Part shown: positions 34,481 to 43,420 of the stretch, in pieces
How positions within the stretch are numbered: the first letter of the stretch is position 1
How the letters are laid out: each line of letters opens with the position of its first letter
Assembly (NCBI GenBank): GCA_018242425.1
Contig: JAFEBX010000004.1
Location: 62,001 to 126,000 of the forward strand
DNA: 64,000 nucleotides
Origin: Pseudomonadota bacterium
GTDB taxonomy: Bacteria > Pseudomonadota > Gammaproteobacteria > Xanthomonadales > Xanthomonadaceae
Direction: 5' to 3'
Position numbers and translations under genes: made by a program
The notes under the pieces: model-generated
Told to the model about the DNA's origin: nothing
Seen by the model: the letters and a program-made list of their open reading frames with translations, nothing else
Database searches by the model: none

Positions 34481-35797
34481 TCAAGCCGACGTTTCGGCAT
34501 CGACGATGCCGACGTTGTTGTCGGCGGCATCGTAGACCTTCTGGTCGAGCAATCCGGTTTCCCTGGCCACCAGCACCGGCACCAGCATCTGCCCGGTCAC
34601 GTTGGTCATCGTGCGCATCATGTCGAGGATGCGATCGATCGCGTAGAGATAGCCGATCACCTGCAGCGGCAATCCGGCGGCGGACAACACCACCGTCGCC
34701 ATGATCACGGCCGTGCCCGGCACGCCGGCGGTGCCGAAACTGCCCAGCACCGAGGCGATCGCGATCATCACGTATTGGGTGGTGGAAAGATGGATGCCGG
34801 TGTACTGGGCGATGAAGACCGCGGCCAGCGCCGGATAGATCGCACCGCAGCCGTCCATCTTGATGGTCGCGCCGAGCGGCACCGCGAAGCTGGCGTAATC
34901 CTTGTTGACGCCGAGGTTGTGCTGCACGGAACGCAGCGCCACCGGCATCGCCGCGAAACTGGACGAGGCGACGAAACCGACCTGCATGCCCGGGAAGGCG
35001 CCGCGGAAGAACTTCCAGGGATTGAGGCGATGGACCAGCAACAGCAGGGTGTAGACCACGACGATGTGGAAGGCGCAGGCGGCGTACAACGCAACCACGA
35101 ACTGGAACAGCGGCTTCAGTTGCGCGAAGCCGTAGCCACCGACCAGCGCGGCGATCAGGCCGAAGGTGCCGATCGGGGTGAACTCGAGCACGAAGCGCGT
35201 CACCTGGATCATGGTGTCGCTGGCCTCGCGCACGACTTCGCGCAGGCGCAAGGTGCGATCGCCGAGTTTCACCAGGGCGAAGCCGATCAGGCCGGCGAAG
35301 AAGATCACCTGCAGCACGGTGCCGTTGCGCGGGACCATGACGTTCATGCCATCGCCGGTCGTGCCGGTGGCAGCGCCGGCCAGCGCAGCGAACGGATTGG
35401 ACGGCACGATGTTGAGCAGCATGTCGAGCACGCTGGGAATTTCTTTCTGCTTGTAGTCGGAGGCGATCTGCAGCACGCCGACGCCGACGCCCGGCTTGAA
35501 CACATAGCCCGCGGCCAGGCCGACGCCGACGGCGAGCACCGCGGTGATGGCGAACCACAGGAAGGTGCGACCGGCCAGCGCGGCGATCGATTTCTGTCCC
35601 GCCAGCGAGGCCACTGCGTTGATCACCGCGAAGAACACCAGCGGCACCGCGATCATCTTGATCAGGGTGACGTAGAGATCGCCCAGCGGTCCGAACCATG
35701 CCTCGGCGTCCTTGCCGAACACCCAGCCCGCCAGCGCGCCCAGCACGAAGCCGAGCACGACGCGTTTCCAGAATTTGATGCGGAACCACCAGGCCAT
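34481..35797 (-). CDS. Dicarboxylate/amino acid:cation symporter (DAACS family)
   Basis: Inner-membrane sodium- or proton-coupled importer of glutamate, aspartate or C4-dicarboxylates. The 438 residues have eight membrane segments and the family marks LYVTLIKMIAVPLVFFAVIN, the serine-rich reentrant loop VASSSFAAMPVALRSVQHNL, CGAIYPALAAVFIAQY, the second loop SFGTAGVPGTAVIMATVV, and the ligand-binding IDRILDMMRTMTNVTGQ. The start at 35797 (MAWWFRIKFWKR) fits relatives. It is divergent from bdhA. The substrate is not resolved; loop features favour GltP/GltT types. Confidence 0.92.
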   Translation of the reverse strand: MAWWFRIKFWKRVVLGFVLGALAGWVFGKDAEAWFGPLGDLYVTLIKMIAVPLVFFAVINAVASLAGQKSIAALAGRTFLWFAITAVLAVGVGLAAGYVFKPGVGVGVLQIASDYKQKEIPSVLDMLLNIVPSNPFAALAGAATGTTGDGMNVMVPRNGTVLQVIFFAGLIGFALVKLGDRTLRLREVVREASDTMIQVTRFVLEFTPIGTFGLIAALVGGYGFAQLKPLFQFVVALYAACAFHIVVVYTLLLLVHRLNPWKFFRGAFPGMQVGFVASSSFAAMPVALRSVQHNLGVNKDYASFAVPLGATIKMDGCGAIYPALAAVFIAQYTGIHLSTTQYVMIAIASVLGSFGTAGVPGTAVIMATVVLSAAGLPLQVIGYLYAIDRILDMMRTMTNVTGQMLVPVLVARETGLLDQKVYDAADNNVGIVDAETSA

Positions 35798-35940
35798 GGG
35801 ATGCCTCAGGGAATCTAGGCGTACACGATACCGCAGCTCGCGGACACACTTCCGCCGGAGTTGACGGGTAGGATGAGGCCATTCACGCGGCGCTCGGCCG
35901 ACCGAGGCCATCCTGCCCGCATCGCACAACCGGAGCACAC

Positions 35941-36729
35941 ATGAAATCGACCCTGGATGGAAAGGTCTGCGTCGTCACCGGCGCCGCCAGCGGCATCGGC
36001 AAGCGTATCGCCGAGGTCTACGCGCAGGCCGGTGGCCGCGTCGCCATCGCCGACCTCAACCTCGACGCCGCGGAAGCGACGGCGAAGGAATTGCGTGACG
36101 CCGGCGGCCAGGCCATGGCGATCGCGATGGACGTCACCAGCGAACAGCAGGTGATCGACGGCATCGCCAAGGTGGTCGCGCAGTTCGGCCAGGTCGACGT
36201 GCTGGTATCGAACGCCGGCATCCAGATCATCAACCGCATCACCGACTTCAAGCTCGACGACTGGAAGAAGATGCTGGCGATCCATTGCGACGGCGCCTTC
36301 CTGACCACCCGCGAATGCATGCGCGACATGGAGAAGCGCAAGGCGCCGGGCGCGATCATCTACATGGGCTCGGTGCACTCGCACGAGGCATCCAAGCTGA
36401 AGTCGGCCTACGTCACCGCCAAGCACGGCCTGCTCGGGCTCGCGCGCACAGTCGCGAAGGAAGGCGCCGAATTCGGCATCCGCGCCAACGTGATCTGCCC
36501 GGGTTTCGTGCGCACGCCGCTGGTGGAGAAGCAGATTCCGGAACAGTCGAAGGAACTCGGGATCAGCGAAGAGGACGTCGTCAAGAAGGTGATGCTCAAG
36601 GACACCGTGGACGGCGAATTCACCACCGTCGACGACGTGGCCAATGTCGCGCTGTTCCTCGCCGCGTTCGAGACCAATGCGCTGACCGGCCAGTCGATCG
36701 TGGTCAGCCACGGCTGGACGATGCTGTAA
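35941..36729 (+). CDS. bdhA: 3-hydroxybutyrate dehydrogenase (SDR family)
   Basis: NAD-dependent short-chain dehydrogenase turning 3-hydroxybutyrate, released from PHB, into acetoacetate. The 262 residues show the cofactor loop TGAASGIG (13-20), NAG (91-93), and the catalytic Ser144, Tyr157 (SAYVTAKHG) and Lys161. [20 protein letters not shown] and [20 protein letters not shown] are typical of the HBDH branch rather than generic SDRs. The patatin gene follows after 4 bp and phaZ lies 2.4 kb downstream, supporting a role in PHB use. Confidence 0.93.
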   Translation: MKSTLDGKVCVVTGAASGIGKRIAEVYAQAGGRVAIADLNLDAAEATAKELRDAGGQAMAIAMDVTSEQQVIDGIAKVVAQFGQVDVLVSNAGIQIINRITDFKLDDWKKMLAIHCDGAFLTTRECMRDMEKRKAPGAIIYMGSVHSHEASKLKSAYVTAKHGLLGLARTVAKEGAEFGIRANVICPGFVRTPLVEKQIPEQSKELGISEEDVVKKVMLKDTVDGEFTTVDDVANVALFLAAFETNALTGQSIVVSHGWTML

Positions 36730-36733
36730 CGAC

Positions 36734-37948
36734 ATGGCGAAGTCGCCGCCCGGCAAGGATGACGCGTTGCTGCAACGCGTCGCGCGCTATCCCACCGTCG
36801 CGCTGGTGCTGCAGGGCGGCGGCGCGCTCGGGGCCTACCAGTGCGGCGTGTACCAGTCATTGCACGACGCCGGCATCGAACCCAACTGGATCGCCGGCAT
36901 TTCGATCGGCGCGATCAACGCGGCACTGATCGCGGGCAATCCGCCCGAGCACCGCCTCGATGCATTGCAGGGATTCTGGGACGACATCTGCCAACCGGCC
37001 GGCAATGCCGCGCTGCCGGCGTTGTGGGTCCGCACGATGCTGGGATCGATACCGACGACGCCGGGACTGGATGCATGGGCGGCATCGGCCAGTGCGTTCG
37101 CGGCGTTGTGGCAGGGCCAGCAAGGCTTCTTCACCCCGCGCCTCGTTCCGCCATTCGCGCTCTCGAACGGCAGTCCGCAGGCGACCAGTTTCTACGACAC
37201 GTCCGCGTTGCATGATTCGCTGGAACGGCGCGTCGATTTCGATCGCATCAACTCCGGCAAGGACGGCATGCGCCTGACCGTGGGCGCCGTCGACGTGGAA
37301 TCCGGCAACTTCCGATACTTCGACAGCCTCCACGACCGCATCGGCCCGGCGCACATCATGGCGTCCGGCGCGTTGCCGCCTGCGTTCCCTGCCGTGCGGA
37401 TCGAAGGTCGCGAATACTGGGACGGCGGGCTGGTGTCGAACACGCCGCTGGAACACGTGCTGGACGGATGGCCCCGCCAGGACACTCTCGCCTTCCAGGT
37501 CGACCTGTGGAGTGCGCGCGGCGAAATCCCCAAGACACTGATGGACGTGCTGGAACGCGCCAAGGACATCCAGTATTCCAGCCGCACCCGCCACGGCACC
37601 GACATGGTGGCGCGCACGCAGGAGCTGCGCACCACGTTGACCAAGCTGATCGAACACCTTCCCGACGGCAAGGTTCCGGAAGAATTCAAGGACGTATTGG
37701 CGCCATGGCTGGACGATCGCGTCTTCAACATCGTCCACCTGATCTACCAGGCGAACCCCTGCGAGGAACAGTTCAAGGATTACGCGTTCGGCACGCGGAT
37801 GATGCGCGAACACTGGGACGCCGGGCTCGCCGATACCTCACGCACGCTGCAGCATCCTGAGTTCTTCGACCTGCCGGATCGACGCAAGGGCTTCGCATTG
37901 CACGACGTGCATCGACGCATCCAGAAGACCAGGCCCACGGACTTCTGA
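36734..37948 (+). CDS. Patatin-like phospholipase with C-terminal DUF3734
   Basis: Serine hydrolase with a patatin Ser-Asp dyad: oxyanion loop QGGGALGAYQCGVYQ, nucleophile Ser57 in GISIG, and Asp230 in WDGGLVSN. The C-terminal part (about 280-404) matches the DUF3734 region seen on patatins near PHB genes. The true substrate (phospholipid or polyester granule surface) is unknown. It follows bdhA by 4 bp and has no Shine-Dalgarno of its own, suggesting coupling. Its stop is 4 bp from the CopD/HemJ stop. Confidence 0.9.
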   Translation: MAKSPPGKDDALLQRVARYPTVALVLQGGGALGAYQCGVYQSLHDAGIEPNWIAGISIGAINAALIAGNPPEHRLDALQGFWDDICQPAGNAALPALWVRTMLGSIPTTPGLDAWAASASAFAALWQGQQGFFTPRLVPPFALSNGSPQATSFYDTSALHDSLERRVDFDRINSGKDGMRLTVGAVDVESGNFRYFDSLHDRIGPAHIMASGALPPAFPAVRIEGREYWDGGLVSNTPLEHVLDGWPRQDTLAFQVDLWSARGEIPKTLMDVLERAKDIQYSSRTRHGTDMVARTQELRTTLTKLIEHLPDGKVPEEFKDVLAPWLDDRVFNIVHLIYQANPCEEQFKDYAFGTRMMREHWDAGLADTSRTLQHPEFFDLPDRRKGFALHDVHRRIQKTRPTDF

Positions 37949-37958
37949 TCGATCAGAA
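37943..37958. other. 16-bp perfect palindrome spanning two convergent stop codons
   Basis: TTCTGATCGATCAGAA covers the patatin stop (37946-37948) and the CopD/HemJ stop (37955-37953). Both proteins end in Phe, so the symmetry follows partly from the shared Phe-stop codons. No T-run follows. Confidence 0.5.
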
Positions 37959-38411
37959 CGGACGCGCCAGCACCAGCCACACGATCACGACCAGCACCAG
38001 CACCGGCAATTCGTTGAAGATCCGCAGCGTCTTCGCCGATGGTAGCGCGCGGCCCTTGTCGACGCCCTTCAGCCAGCGCCCGCAGGCGATGAAATAGACC
38101 AGCACCAGCGCGACCAGCGCCAGCTTGGCGTCGATCCAGTGCATGCCGGCGACCATGTTCGGCAGGCGCGACGGCATCACCCGCCAGCCCTGCCACAGCG
38201 CCAATCCGAAAATGAAGGCCATGCCGAACATGTTGTGGCCGAACTTGTAGAGACGACGCCCCATCAGCACCAGCCGCGCGCGCACGGCGGGATCCTCGCC
38301 GGCTTCGGCGATGTTGACCAGGATGCGCGGCAGGTAGAACACGCAGGCCATCCACGCGATCACGAAAACGATGTGGGCGGTCTTGATCCACAGGTAGAAC
38401 GCGGGGCCCAT
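37953..38411 (-). CDS. CopD/HemJ-family membrane protein
   Basis: The 152-residue product has four hydrophobic helices and the HemJ-like start FYLWIKTAHIVFVIAWMACV with His13, then FYLPRILVNIAE, RLYKFGHNMFGMAFIFGLAL, HWIDAKLALVALVLVYFIAC and a C-terminal helix. HemJ oxidises protoporphyrinogen in haem synthesis in bacteria lacking HemG and HemY; CopD relatives take part in copper uptake. The conserved His and Arg/Lys residues favour HemJ, but the match is not close. It stands alone between convergent patatin and a divergent methyltransferase. Confidence 0.75.
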   Translation of the reverse strand: MGPAFYLWIKTAHIVFVIAWMACVFYLPRILVNIAEAGEDPAVRARLVLMGRRLYKFGHNMFGMAFIFGLALWQGWRVMPSRLPNMVAGMHWIDAKLALVALVLVYFIACGRWLKGVDKGRALPSAKTLRIFNELPVLVLVVIVWLVLARPF

Positions 38412-38486
38412 CGTGTCTTCCTCGGCGGTGAACCGTTAGCATGACACGAAGGCGTCCGTTCCTGATGACGTCAGCGAGCCCGGTGC

Positions 38487-39089
38487 ATGAACAAGGAATA
38501 CGACCGCAACTATTTCGATCGCTGGTATCGCGACGGCAGCATCGGCGGCGCGCAACGCTTGAAACGCAAGGTCGCGCTGGCGGTGGCGACTGCGGAATCG
38601 ATCCTGGAACGCCCGGTCCGCACCGTGCTCGACGTCGGTTGTGGCGAAGGCGCGTGGCGCGCGCCGTTGCTCGCGTTGCGCCCGAAGGCGAGCTACCTCG
38701 GTTTCGACAGCAGCGAATACGCGGTGCGCCGTTATGGCCGCAGCCGCAACGTCCACTACGCGACGTTCGCCGACTTCGCCACGCTGCGCCCGTGCGGTCC
38801 CGCCGACCTGCTGGTCTGCAGCGACGTGATGCACTACGTCCCGACGCGCGAACTCGATGCCGGCCTGCCCGGCCTCGCCGAACTCTGCGGCGGCGTCGCC
38901 TTCCTCGAAACCTTCTGCCGCGAGGACGAGATCGAGGGCGACCACGACGGTTACATCGCCCGCCCGGCCGCGTTCTACCGCAAACGCCTGTCCGGCCTCG
39001 GATTCACCGCACTCGGCGGCCATTGCTGGCTCTCACCACGCCTCGACGCCTCCGGCCTGACCGCGCTGGAGCGCCCGGTCACTGGCTGA
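38487..39089 (+). CDS. Class I SAM-dependent methyltransferase
   Basis: The 200 residues begin MNKEYDRNYFDRWYRDG and carry motif I VLDVGCGEGAWRAPLLALR, the acidic YLGFDSSEYAVRRYG, and motif IV LLVCSDVMHYVPTRELDAGL. The fold is clear, the substrate is not. It is divergent from the CopD/HemJ gene and lies 74 bp before phaZ, which seems to have its own promoter. Confidence 0.85.
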   Translation: MNKEYDRNYFDRWYRDGSIGGAQRLKRKVALAVATAESILERPVRTVLDVGCGEGAWRAPLLALRPKASYLGFDSSEYAVRRYGRSRNVHYATFADFATLRPCGPADLLVCSDVMHYVPTRELDAGLPGLAELCGGVAFLETFCREDEIEGDHDGYIARPAAFYRKRLSGLGFTALGGHCWLSPRLDASGLTALERPVTG

Positions 39090-39135
39090 ACGCCAATCCT
39101 GAATGGGCAGGAATGCCTCCGGGCGTCCGATGCCG

Positions 39136-39141
39136 TATGCT
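39136..39141 (+). promoter_or_regulatory. Candidate -10 box for phaZ
   Basis: TATGCT lies 22 bp before the phaZ ATG, with GGAGGT (39157-39162 region) as Shine-Dalgarno between them. TATGCT recurs at a similar distance ahead of the 50176 and 51166 genes. No clear -35. Confidence 0.35.
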
Positions 39142-39163
39142 GCGGTGCGGCAACGGAGGTTCC

Positions 39164-40465
39164 ATGCTCTACCAGCTCCACGAAATCAATCGCGCCCTGC
39201 TTGAACCCTGGTCCTACTGGGCCGAAGCGGTCTCCCAGATGTACTCGGCGCCGGGCAGCTGGTTGTCGCAGGTCCCCGGTTCGCAGGAACTGGCCGCGGG
39301 CGCCGAACTGTTCCATCGCCTCGGCAAGGATTACGAAAAGCCGCAATTCGGCATCCACAGAATCGATGTCATGGGCAGCGAATGCGCGGTGCTGGAACGC
39401 GTCGCGCTCGAGAAGCCGTTCTGCCGCCTGCTGCGCTTCAAGCGTTTTTCCGATGACGCGAATGTCGTCGAACACTTGCACGATTCGCCGACCGTGCTGG
39501 TGGTGGCACCGCTCTCCGGCCATCACTCGACCTTGCTGCGCGATACCGTCAAGAGCCTGCTGCGCGACCACAAGGTCTACCTGACCGACTGGACCGACGC
39601 GCGCATGGTGCCGAAGGATGCCGGCGCCTTTACCCTCGACGATTACATCGCCTATCTGCAGGAGTTCATCCGCCACATCGGCACCGACCACCTGCACGTG
39701 ATCAGCGTGTGCCAGCCCACCGTTCCGGCATTGGCCGCGGTGTCGCTGATGGCGGCACGCGGCGAAGCGACGCCGCGTTCGATGGTGATGATGGGCGGTC
39801 CGATCGACACCCGCGAATCGCCGACCGCGGTGAACAGCCTGGCGACGCGCAATTCGCTGGACTGGTTCGAACGGAACGTGATCCAGACCGTGCCCGGCAA
39901 CCTGCCCGGCGCCGGCCGTCGCGTCTATCCCGGCTTCCTGCAATATCTCGGCTTCATCGCAATGAACCCCGAGCGCCATGCCATGTCGCACTGGGATTTC
40001 TATCGCGACCTGGTCAAGGGCGACCAGGACACCACCGCGGCGCATCGCCGTTTCTACGACGAATACAACGCCGTGCTCGACATGCCGGCCGAGTACTACC
40101 TCGACTGCATCCGCGTCGTCTTCCAGGAACACCTGCTGCCACGCGGACTGTGGGACGTGCGCGGCGAACGCGTCGACCCGTCGAAGATCCGCGACACCGC
40201 GATCATGACGATCGAAGGCGAACTCGACGACATCTCCGGCGAAGGCCAGACCCGTGCGGCGCATCGCCTGTGCAGCGGCGTGCCGCAATCGATGCAGACG
40301 CACCTGACGGTGGACGGCGCCGGCCACTACGGCATCTTCAGCGGCAAGCGCTGGCGCACCCAGGTCTATCCGCAGGTGCGCGACTTCATCGCGGCGAACG
40401 ACAAGGCGCCGAAAAAGAAGGTGGCTGCGAAGAAGGCCACGCGCAAGCCGGCAGCCCGCCGCTGA
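39164..40465 (+). CDS. phaZ: Intracellular polyhydroxybutyrate depolymerase PhaZ
   Basis: Breaks down native PHB granules inside the cell. The 433-residue protein belongs to the PhaZa group and keeps its triad at the residue numbers known for the Ralstonia enzyme: Cys183 (ISVCQPTVPAL), Asp355 (EGELDDISG) and His388 (DGAGHYGIFSGK). Other marks are MLYQLHEINRALLEPWSYWA and VVAPLSGHHSTLLRDTVKSL. The tail is Lys/Ala-rich (KKKVAAKKATRKPAARR), like DNA- or granule-binding tails. phaC is not in this window. The start is fixed by GGAGGT just upstream. Confidence 0.95.
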   Translation: MLYQLHEINRALLEPWSYWAEAVSQMYSAPGSWLSQVPGSQELAAGAELFHRLGKDYEKPQFGIHRIDVMGSECAVLERVALEKPFCRLLRFKRFSDDANVVEHLHDSPTVLVVAPLSGHHSTLLRDTVKSLLRDHKVYLTDWTDARMVPKDAGAFTLDDYIAYLQEFIRHIGTDHLHVISVCQPTVPALAAVSLMAARGEATPRSMVMMGGPIDTRESPTAVNSLATRNSLDWFERNVIQTVPGNLPGAGRRVYPGFLQYLGFIAMNPERHAMSHWDFYRDLVKGDQDTTAAHRRFYDEYNAVLDMPAEYYLDCIRVVFQEHLLPRGLWDVRGERVDPSKIRDTAIMTIEGELDDISGEGQTRAAHRLCSGVPQSMQTHLTVDGAGHYGIFSGKRWRTQVYPQVRDFIAANDKAPKKKVAAKKATRKPAARR

Positions 40466-40466
40466 A

Positions 40467-40904
40467 GTGAAATATTGTCCGCTTCGGCAGCACTGGTATC
40501 CTGACACCGTGCAGCCCCAACTCCGCCGCCGTTTGCCTGCCGCATTGCGCCTGATCGCCTTGGCGATCTTGGCGTTGTCGATGGCCCTGCGTCCGGTGGC
40601 ATCCTCCTTGGGCGAATTGCACGAATTCGCCCATAGCCCGACCGGCCAGCATCAGGATATTGGTGATCAACCGCAGCCCGCATCGATCGCGGACGCTGGA
40701 CAGACGCCTGAGGGAGATGGGGCCATTCCGCTCCATCTGCTCCTGCATTTCGCACACTGCTGCGGACATACCGCCGCGACCCCGACGGAAATCCATTTGC
40801 AGGCTTTTGTCTTGCCACCGGCCACAGGGCCGACTTGGCAGCCCCAGACAATCCTGACCAGTTCCCGCTGGCCGACGCCTTTCCGACCTCCGATCGCGGC
40901 CTGA
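40467..40904 (+). CDS. His-rich exported protein, CzcI-like candidate
   Basis: The product has up to 145 residues with a hydrophobic export segment (LRLIALAILALSMALRPVAS), then metal-ligand-rich patches ELHEFAHSPTGQHQD and HLLLHFAHCCGHT. It opens the czcCBA cluster, where other bacteria encode the small periplasmic CzcI; the His/Cys pattern is similar but homology is unproven. Two GTG starts are possible: 40467, just after the phaZ stop, or 40509 (VQPQLRRRLP), which a promoter at 40475-40502 would make the first transcribed codon. The second gives a more normal signal peptide. Confidence 0.65.
   Translation: MKYCPLRQHWYPDTVQPQLRRRLPAALRLIALAILALSMALRPVASSLGELHEFAHSPTGQHQDIGDQPQPASIADAGQTPEGDGAIPLHLLLHFAHCCGHTAATPTEIHLQAFVLPPATGPTWQPQTILTSSRWPTPFRPPIAA
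40475..40502 (+). promoter_or_regulatory. Candidate promoter of the metal efflux island
   Basis: TTGTCC (40475-40480) and TATCCT (40497-40502) are 16 bp apart, a fair sigma-70 match. The expected start falls on GTG 40509, i.e. a leaderless transcript. No MerR-type dyad or regulator gene is seen. Confidence 0.4.
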
Positions 40905-40969
40905 CGCACCCGGAGCGCCTGCGCGCTCCCGTTGTCCGTCAATGACCGATTCGATTGGAGTGAAATTCC

Positions 40970-42247
40970 ATGTTGCAAAGACTCGCGGCTTGCGCCGTCG
41001 GGGTCGCTGTCCTGTGTGGCCCGATGGCCGTGCGGGCAGCCCCAGCTCAACCTGTTGCGGCGAATCCTGATTCGCGCGCCCCCATCCCGCTTCAATCCGC
41101 ACTGGCCGAGGCATGGCGCCGGTACCCCGGCGCGACTGCGGTCGACGCCAGAATCGCTGCATCCCGTGCCCGCCTGACGGCTGGGGGCCGTCCCGTGTAC
41201 AACCCCGAAGCGGAATTCTCGGCCGACGGTGAAGGTCCGGATCGCACGATGACGGGTGGTATGAAGCTGGCGCTTGATCTTGGCAACAAGCGCGGCGCTC
41301 GCCGCGAAGCCGCCGCGGCACGGCTGACCCAGACCGAAGCGCAGGCGCGATTGGCCCGACGCGACTTCACACGCCAGTGGATCACGTCGCTTGCAGATGT
41401 CTTGAGTACGCGGGAACGCGTTCGGGTCGGTGAACGCCGTCTGGATGCCGTACGCCGCTTCGCCGATATCGCGAAGAAACAATTCACCGCGCAGGATATT
41501 TCCGGGCTGGAGCGCGATCTTGCGCAACTGGCGTTGGACGAAGCCTTGGCCGAGCAGTCGACATTGATCTCCGAGCAGGCGGATGCCCAAGCCCGCTTCA
41601 CTGCAGTCGGAGGTGATCCGAACAGTATCGGAATTGTCTCCTTGCCGACGGAACAACTGCCCAAGGATGTTGCAGCGATCGCGGATGTCACGCGACTTCC
41701 CGATCTGCAAGTGGCGCAAGCAGAAATGCTGGCTGCGCAGCGCGACATCGTGGTCGCGAAGAAAAACCGCATTGCTGACCCGACCATCGGTCTCCGTGCC
41801 GGCACGATTCAGTACGACGGCCGACGCCGCGATCGTGTCGCCGGCATCACTGTGAGCATTCCGCTGCATGTGCGCAATTCGTATCGCGCGGAAGTCGAGG
41901 CCGCCGAGGCGGACGCAACGGCGGCAGAGGCAGATGTCGCGCGATTGCGTGTGCAACTCAAAGCCGAGCAGCGTAGTGCGATCGATGGTTATGCCGCCGC
42001 ACGCAATGCGTGGACGCATTGGTCCGCCAGCCGTGGCACCGACAGTGAACGCCGAATCGCGTTGCTGGAAAAACTGCTGCGCGGGGGCGATGTCTCGCCC
42101 TCGGATTTCCTGCTGCAGCTCCGCCAAAGTCTGGATACCCAACTCGCAGGCGCCGCGCTCGAAGCGCGGGTGTGGCGCAGTTGGACCGACTCCCTTGCCG
42201 CTACCGGCCAGCTCGAACGCTGGGCCGGACTGGAGGCCACGCCATGA
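40970..42247 (+). CDS. czcC: Outer-membrane efflux protein CzcC (TolC family)
   Basis: Outer-membrane channel of a tripartite metal efflux pump. The 425 residues have a signal peptide (LAACAVGVAVLCGPMAVRAA), no lipobox, and two outer-membrane-efflux repeats with long helices (RLTAGGRPVYNPEAEFSADG, AIDGYAAARNAWTHWSASRG, LRGGDVSPSDFLLQLRQSLD). The Shine-Dalgarno GGAGTGAAA precedes the ATG. It overlaps czcB by 4 bp. Codon use is less strongly GC3-biased by eye than in phaZ, supporting an acquired island. Confidence 0.9.
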   Translation: MLQRLAACAVGVAVLCGPMAVRAAPAQPVAANPDSRAPIPLQSALAEAWRRYPGATAVDARIAASRARLTAGGRPVYNPEAEFSADGEGPDRTMTGGMKLALDLGNKRGARREAAAARLTQTEAQARLARRDFTRQWITSLADVLSTRERVRVGERRLDAVRRFADIAKKQFTAQDISGLERDLAQLALDEALAEQSTLISEQADAQARFTAVGGDPNSIGIVSLPTEQLPKDVAAIADVTRLPDLQVAQAEMLAAQRDIVVAKKNRIADPTIGLRAGTIQYDGRRRDRVAGITVSIPLHVRNSYRAEVEAAEADATAAEADVARLRVQLKAEQRSAIDGYAAARNAWTHWSASRGTDSERRIALLEKLLRGGDVSPSDFLLQLRQSLDTQLAGAALEARVWRSWTDSLAATGQLERWAGLEATP

Positions 42248-43383
42248 GGCATATATCGATGAAATCGTTTCCCTTGAATACCGTGCTGCTGGCGTCGATC
42301 ACGATTGCGCTGTCTGCATGCGGGCCTTCCGCTCCACCCGCACAAGCACCTGCTGCGGAAACAGCAACACCCTCCGACGGGAAACTGCGCATGGATGACA
42401 CGGCACTGAAGGCTGCCGGCATCCGTCTCGAAACGGTACAAGCATCGCAAGTTAGCGGGTCGATCCGCGCACCCGGTGAAGTACTCGACAGCGCCTATGG
42501 CACGACGCTGATCACCCCGCGCGTCGAGTCACTGGTCGTACGTCGTCACGCAAAGCTTGGCGACGAAGTGCGTGCCGGTGCGCCACTGGTGACGCTCGCG
42601 AGTGTGCAGGTCTCCGATGCGCAGGCCGACCTGCGTGTGGCCGAACAGGAATATCGTCGAGTCTCGGCACTTGGCCCGGAAGCGGTAGCCGGTCGTCGCA
42701 TCACCGAAGCCCGTGTCGCCCTCGATCGTGCCCGCGCGAAGGCGCAGGCCTACGGGTTGCCAGGGAGTGCCAGCGGTACGGTCAATGGCCAATTCACCTT
42801 GTTCGCGCCGCATGCCGGACGCATCACCGAGGACGATTTCGTGATCGGGGAACGCATCGAGCCCGGCAAGGCACTCTATCGGCTGGTCAACGAATCCGTG
42901 GTGTGGGTGGATGCACGCCTTGCCCCGGGCACGGCACCGCGGATCGAACCCGGCCACGACGCCACCATCGTGTTCAACGGCAGGCAACTGGCCGGCAAGG
43001 TGTTGCGCAGCGCCCATCGCACTTCGGACGCCACCCGCAATGCCAGCGTACGCATCGAGGTTGCGAACCGTGACGACATCCTGCACGCCGGCGATTTCGT
43101 CGAGGTCATCCTGAAAGCCGATAGCGAAGACGCAGTCACCAACCGCGCCGCAAGCGAATTGTCGGTACCCGCCGGAGCGATCGTGCAATTGCAGGGGGAC
43201 TCCGTGGTGTTTCGCCGTGATGCCAAGGGCGTGATCGAACCCGTGCCGGTGCGTACTGGCGAAACACTGGGCGAACGCACTGTGATTCGCGAGGGACTCA
43301 AGGCGGGCGACACCGTCGTTGTCGACGGCGCGTTCAAGTTGAAAGCGCAGATGCTGAAGTCGCAACTGGGGGAAGCCGAATGA
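42244..43383 (+). CDS. czcB: RND efflux periplasmic adaptor CzcB (lipoprotein)
   Basis: Membrane-fusion protein joining the RND pump to CzcC. The 379 residues carry a lipobox (ALSAC, Cys26), a lipoyl/hairpin region (VRRHAKLGDEVRAGAPLVTL, VAEQEYRRVSALGPEAVAGR), a beta-barrel domain (FTLFAPHAGRITEDDFVIGE) and a membrane-proximal end (VVDGAFKLKAQMLKSQLGEA). It lacks the N-terminal His-rich metal domain of Ralstonia CzcB. An ATG at codon 6 (MKSFPLN) is an alternative start. It overlaps czcC by 4 bp; czcA follows after 37 bp. Confidence 0.92.
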   Translation: MRHISMKSFPLNTVLLASITIALSACGPSAPPAQAPAAETATPSDGKLRMDDTALKAAGIRLETVQASQVSGSIRAPGEVLDSAYGTTLITPRVESLVVRRHAKLGDEVRAGAPLVTLASVQVSDAQADLRVAEQEYRRVSALGPEAVAGRRITEARVALDRARAKAQAYGLPGSASGTVNGQFTLFAPHAGRITEDDFVIGERIEPGKALYRLVNESVVWVDARLAPGTAPRIEPGHDATIVFNGRQLAGKVLRSAHRTSDATRNASVRIEVANRDDILHAGDFVEVILKADSEDAVTNRAASELSVPAGAIVQLQGDSVVFRRDAKGVIEPVPVRTGETLGERTVIREGLKAGDTVVVDGAFKLKAQMLKSQLGEAE

Positions 43384-43420
43384 ACACGCTTTCCCTCAAT
43401 TCTCACCGGGAGGCGACGCC

